Shown here piece after piece: positions 43,122-45,939 of a stretch of 45,939 bases of DNA; positions within the stretch are counted from its first letter, which is position 1, and every line of letters begins with the position of its first letter. The stretch spans positions 1-45,939 of the forward strand of contig JAFGBG010000234.1 of assembly GCA_016933295.1 (NCBI GenBank), read 5' to 3'. The notes below the pieces were generated by a model. The model saw only the letters and a list, made by a program, of their open reading frames with translations, had not been told where the DNA came from and did not search any database. A program made the translations under genes and the position numbers. This stretch comes from Sedimentisphaerales bacterium (GTDB taxonomy: Bacteria; Planctomycetota; Phycisphaerae; Sedimentisphaerales; Anaerobacaceae).

Positions 43122-45482
43122 ATGTCAACCATAAACTTTCCGGGATTATTAACGGGTATTGACACAACCAAGATTATCGAGAAGTTGATAGAAGCCGAGA
43201 GCAGAACGCTAAAATTGTACGAAGGGCGATTGGAAACTTGGGAAGAAAGGAAAGAAGACCTTAGCACTTTGGAAACGAAGCTGGGCGGTTTACAAAGCTC
43301 TATCAAGGCTATTTCCGACGCAGACGAGCTTAAGGCGTTTTCGATAGCTTCCAGCGACGGCGATATAATTACCGCCGAAGCTTCCTACAGTGCTTACGAG
43401 GGCAGTCATACTGTCGTAGTAAGTCAATTGGCCAATGCCGAACGTTGGGTGCAAACCGCCGGTATGGAATATGCCGAGGATTATGTCGGAGAAGGAACTT
43501 TTATATACTCGTACAATAATCAGGAATCCGTAATTACAACAACGGAAACTACGACACTCGAAGAATTGGTCGGATTGATCAATAACGATGCGGAAAATCC
43601 CGGCGTTACCGCTGGCTTATTGTACTATAACAATGCTTATCATTTGGTTCTCAACGGTAATGACGCCGGCACGGATTACAGAATAACGGTCAACGCCAGC
43701 AGTACGGAAACCTGGCAGGCGGACAGCGAATTTACAATAGACAGCGATAACGCCACGCTGAGCACGAAGATTCAGGACCTCGACCAGTTCGGAGAAAATC
43801 CTCTCGAAGGCGGCGAAGTTATCGAAATAACCGGAACCGACCATAACGGCAATGTCATAGCGCAGGTGGACCTGAATATTACGAGTAACACGATGATTAG
43901 TCACCTCGTCGCCGAAATTAACGATGCTTTCGACGGGATAGCCAGGGCGACATTTGAAAACGGCAAGATTGTTTTGACCGACAAATCCTCCGGTACGAGC
44001 GAGCTTTCCATAAACCTGGCTTATAACGCCAATGGTTCCGCAGCGACTCTGACTGTGCCGACGATGGCGGTTTCAGCCGAAGGCGGGGCGACGACGGGGA
44101 ATCTTGAGAATTTCACTTTTTCAGATTTCACCCAGACCCAGGCCGCGCAGGATTCCCTGATTAAAGTCGATGGTTTTCCTTCAAGTTCGGCGGTTTCCGA
44201 GGTCCAGACTTTGGAGCGAAGCACCTTGCCGGAAAGCGGGACATATACGTTGACTTACGAAGGGCAGACGACCGGGGAGATTGCATATAATGCTACGGCC
44301 GCCGAAATTCAGGCCGCTCTCGAAGCGTTATCGACTGTTAATGCCGGAGATATTACAGTCGAAGGCGGAGCGAACGGCTTGGCAGACGGGGCGGTGACTT
44401 TTACTTTCGACGGTGTATTGGGTGATGTGAGTATGATTTCGGTCAACGGCGGCGCCCTCACACCGGGCGGCACGGCAACGGTTACGGAGACGACCAAAGG
44501 CGTGCCGGTTTATATCAGCCGTAGCTCAAATACTATCGACGACGTGATCCACGGTGTCACCCTGCACCTGCACGACACGACGGATGAAAGCGGCGAGGAA
44601 ATCACTCTTACCAGAAATATAGAATCGGTAAAGGAAAAACTCGAGGCTATGGTTAAGGCCTACAACGAGGTTGTTTCGTATATCCAGGAAGCTACGGGTT
44701 ACGATGATGCGACAAAGGTTGCCGGCTCCTTGATGGGAGATTATACCGTCTCATCTATAAGGTATCAGATTTTAAATCCGCTTATCTCTCAGACGAACGG
44801 ATTTATCGAGGACATCAATACGTTCCTGATGCCCGGCCAGATAGGTTTCGAATTGGACAGTGACGGGCTTTTGTCTCTGGATTCGAATGTTTTCGATGAG
44901 GCCATTTCCGAGGATTACATGGGTGTTCTTGCCTTAATCGGAGCGGATAAAACCGGCAGCAGTGACAGTAACACAATAAATTTCTATGGCGCCAGCAGTA
45001 AATATACGACCGCCGGCACATATAACGTAGAGGTAGTCGTCAGCGGCGGAGAAATAACCAGCGCCAGAATGAAACTCTCGGACGAATCCACATATCGCGA
45101 TGCCACAATCAGCGGCAATATTATCACGGGGGAAAGCTCGTTCGATGAGAACGGTGATCCTGTAAATCCCGAAAACTCTCTTCAGTTGAGCGTCAACCTG
45201 AGCCATGACGGGACATTTACGGCCACAGTCAGAGTAAAACAGGGTTTTGCCGGTGCGATGGAGGATGCTCTTGAGAGGATGCTGAGGACGACGACTGGCT
45301 CGGTCGTAATCGACAAGGAATATATCGGCGACCAGATAGAAAATCTCGAGGAAAAAATCGAGGCCGAGGAAGATCGTCTTGAAAAGAAAGAAGAAAGATT
45401 GGTAGCGCGTTATGCCACTCTCGAAAGAACGCTGGCTTTGCTCCAGAACCAGTTGGCGGCCCTGGGGTTGAGCAGTGAGTAA
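43122..45482 (+). CDS. fliD: Flagellar filament cap protein FliD with inserted modules
   Basis: A 786-residue FliD, longer than the 450-700 usual. The N-terminus INFPGLLTGIDTTKIIEKLIEAESRTLK and the helical C-terminal part (IENLEEKIEAEEDRLEKKEERLVARYATLERTLALLQ) match the family, as do ISRSSNTIDDVIHGVTLHL and LEAMVKAYNEVVSYIQ. Two additions are visible. At about 210-325 is a module also found in FlgE of this window (LDQFGENPLEG, ITGTDHNG, NGKIVLTDKSSG). At about 357-459 is a module of the kind found repeatedly in giant surface proteins (NATAAEIQAALEAL, then DITVEGG and VTFTFDGVLGDVSM). The insert splits KVDGFPSSS from PVYISRSSN. FliD caps the growing filament and folds flagellin. Confidence 0.94.
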   Translation: MSTINFPGLLTGIDTTKIIEKLIEAESRTLKLYEGRLETWEERKEDLSTLETKLGGLQSSIKAISDADELKAFSIASSDGDIITAEASYSAYEGSHTVVVSQLANAERWVQTAGMEYAEDYVGEGTFIYSYNNQESVITTTETTTLEELVGLINNDAENPGVTAGLLYYNNAYHLVLNGNDAGTDYRITVNASSTETWQADSEFTIDSDNATLSTKIQDLDQFGENPLEGGEVIEITGTDHNGNVIAQVDLNITSNTMISHLVAEINDAFDGIARATFENGKIVLTDKSSGTSELSINLAYNANGSAATLTVPTMAVSAEGGATTGNLENFTFSDFTQTQAAQDSLIKVDGFPSSSAVSEVQTLERSTLPESGTYTLTYEGQTTGEIAYNATAAEIQAALEALSTVNAGDITVEGGANGLADGAVTFTFDGVLGDVSMISVNGGALTPGGTATVTETTKGVPVYISRSSNTIDDVIHGVTLHLHDTTDESGEEITLTRNIESVKEKLEAMVKAYNEVVSYIQEATGYDDATKVAGSLMGDYTVSSIRYQILNPLISQTNGFIEDINTFLMPGQIGFELDSDGLLSLDSNVFDEAISEDYMGVLALIGADKTGSSDSNTINFYGASSKYTTAGTYNVEVVVSGGEITSARMKLSDESTYRDATISGNIITGESSFDENGDPVNPENSLQLSVNLSHDGTFTATVRVKQGFAGAMEDALERMLRTTTGSVVIDKEYIGDQIENLEEKIEAEEDRLEKKEERLVARYATLERTLALLQNQLAALGLSSE

Positions 45483-45564
45483 ATTCGCATTCTGCCGGGA
45501 CGGTTTTTTGCCGCTACGAATTCATATCGTGAAAATTCCGTGTGATCAAGTAAGACCAACTTCC

Positions 45565-45622
45565 TGCCGGATTTTCATGTTTTTGCGCTCAACTCAAATG
45601 AAAAAACTTTAAAAATCCGGCA
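45565..45622. repeat. Inverted repeat downstream of fliD
   Basis: TGCCGGATTTT (45565-45575) and AAAATCCGGCA (45612-45622) are perfect 11-base arms with 36 bases between, in which TTTTCAT and ATGAAAA can pair further. No T-run follows the right arm, so it is not a standard terminator; it lies 83 bases after fliD. Confidence 0.5.
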
Positions 45623-45635
45623 AAAATACCTTTAC

Positions 45636-45654
45636 ATATCAGCTACCCTGATAT
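45636..45654. repeat. Short palindrome after the fliD repeat
   Basis: ATATCAG-CTACC-CTGATAT: a perfect 7-bp inverted repeat with a five-base loop. It could be a small operator for the gene beyond the window or a chance palindrome. Confidence 0.35.
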
Positions 45655-45939
45655 ACAATCGTATTTACAGTGGGACACGCAGGACAATAACTGTTATATT
45701 TATTTGTGCCATCATAATTCATTTGTTTGTTATTTCATACTAATCCTGCCTGAGATTCTTTCTTCGTTTTTGTTGTATGCGCATTAGACTGATTTAATCT
45801 TAAAAAGTAAAAACGCAATAACACTATGTTCCGGCAGTTTTTTATCTGGATTCAATCATGAATAAAGTTTTATCTTCAACAAAGTACAGGCGCGTTACCT
45901 GTGCGGAAATTATATATAAATCATAAGTTTGAAAGGGCG

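Larger units (their letters stand above)
45483..45939. other. Gene-poor end of the window, 457 bases
   Basis: Nothing that can be called a gene. A 22-codon frame at 45858-45926 (MNKVLSSTKYRR...) has no ribosome binding site. A GAAAGGG-type sequence near the very end could be the ribosome binding site of a gene that starts beyond the window. Inverted repeats at 45565-45622 and 45636-45654 are listed apart. Confidence 0.5.

Noticed and set aside
42974-43162. 62-codon frame with WIPAFPGMT
   Set aside because: This is the usual translation artefact of the palindromic repeat at 42921-43014, and it runs into the start of fliD.
45858-45926. 22-codon frame near the end of the window
   Set aside because: Too short to judge, no ribosome binding site, no family.

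Overview
The window looks like a chromosomal segment of a flagellated, Gram-negative (diderm) bacterium, most likely a member of the Planctomycetota close to the Phycisphaerae. This placement is inferred from gene style, not from any marker gene: a PQQ-propeller protein with a Gly/Arg-rich insert, a Tat-lipoprotein sugar isomerase, a CARDB-type secreted protein, very large surface and flagellar proteins, moderate GC content, and L-ring and P-ring genes that require an outer membrane. No rRNA, tRNA, CRISPR array, integrase or transposase gene was seen.

Region 1 (1-10829) is a loose set of single genes: the end of a PQQ-propeller protein, a GH43-like secreted glycosidase with a PPC/DUF296 protein, a CBS-domain protein, two secreted proteins (one a large CARDB protein with a zincin HEYGH motif), a TolB-like propeller lipoprotein, a membrane SPFH protein, a Tat-exported sugar isomerase/epimerase and a DUF503 protein. 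Region 2 (10839-16208, minus strand) is a purine block: purF, purM, a PurF paralogue that has lost its glutaminase residues, and a polytopic membrane protein.

Region 3 (16507-28525) is a continuous flagellar rod/hook operon, flgD-flgE-pilZ-flgF-flgG-flgA-flgH-flgI-flgJ-flgN-flgK-flgL, headed by a near-consensus sigma-54 promoter. Region 4 (28648-42803) is a glycan operon headed by a second sigma-54-type promoter. It encodes TPR-linked and stand-alone glycosyltransferases, a small FliT-like helical protein, an NAD-dependent sugar epimerase, three enzymes of deoxy-amino-sugar nucleotide synthesis, and a 1868-residue protein carrying five glycosyltransferase modules. Region 5 (42921-45939) has a degenerate MITE-like palindrome, a possible sigma-28 promoter, fliD and a gene-poor tail.

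Taken together, regions 3-5 suggest a coordinated programme. Sigma-54 drives the rod/hook genes and, in parallel, a glycosylation island placed between flgL and fliD. The most economical reading is that the island makes and transfers a glycan onto flagellin or another flagellar filament protein. That function is inferred from position, promoter type and the FliT-like gene; no flagellin gene lies in the window.
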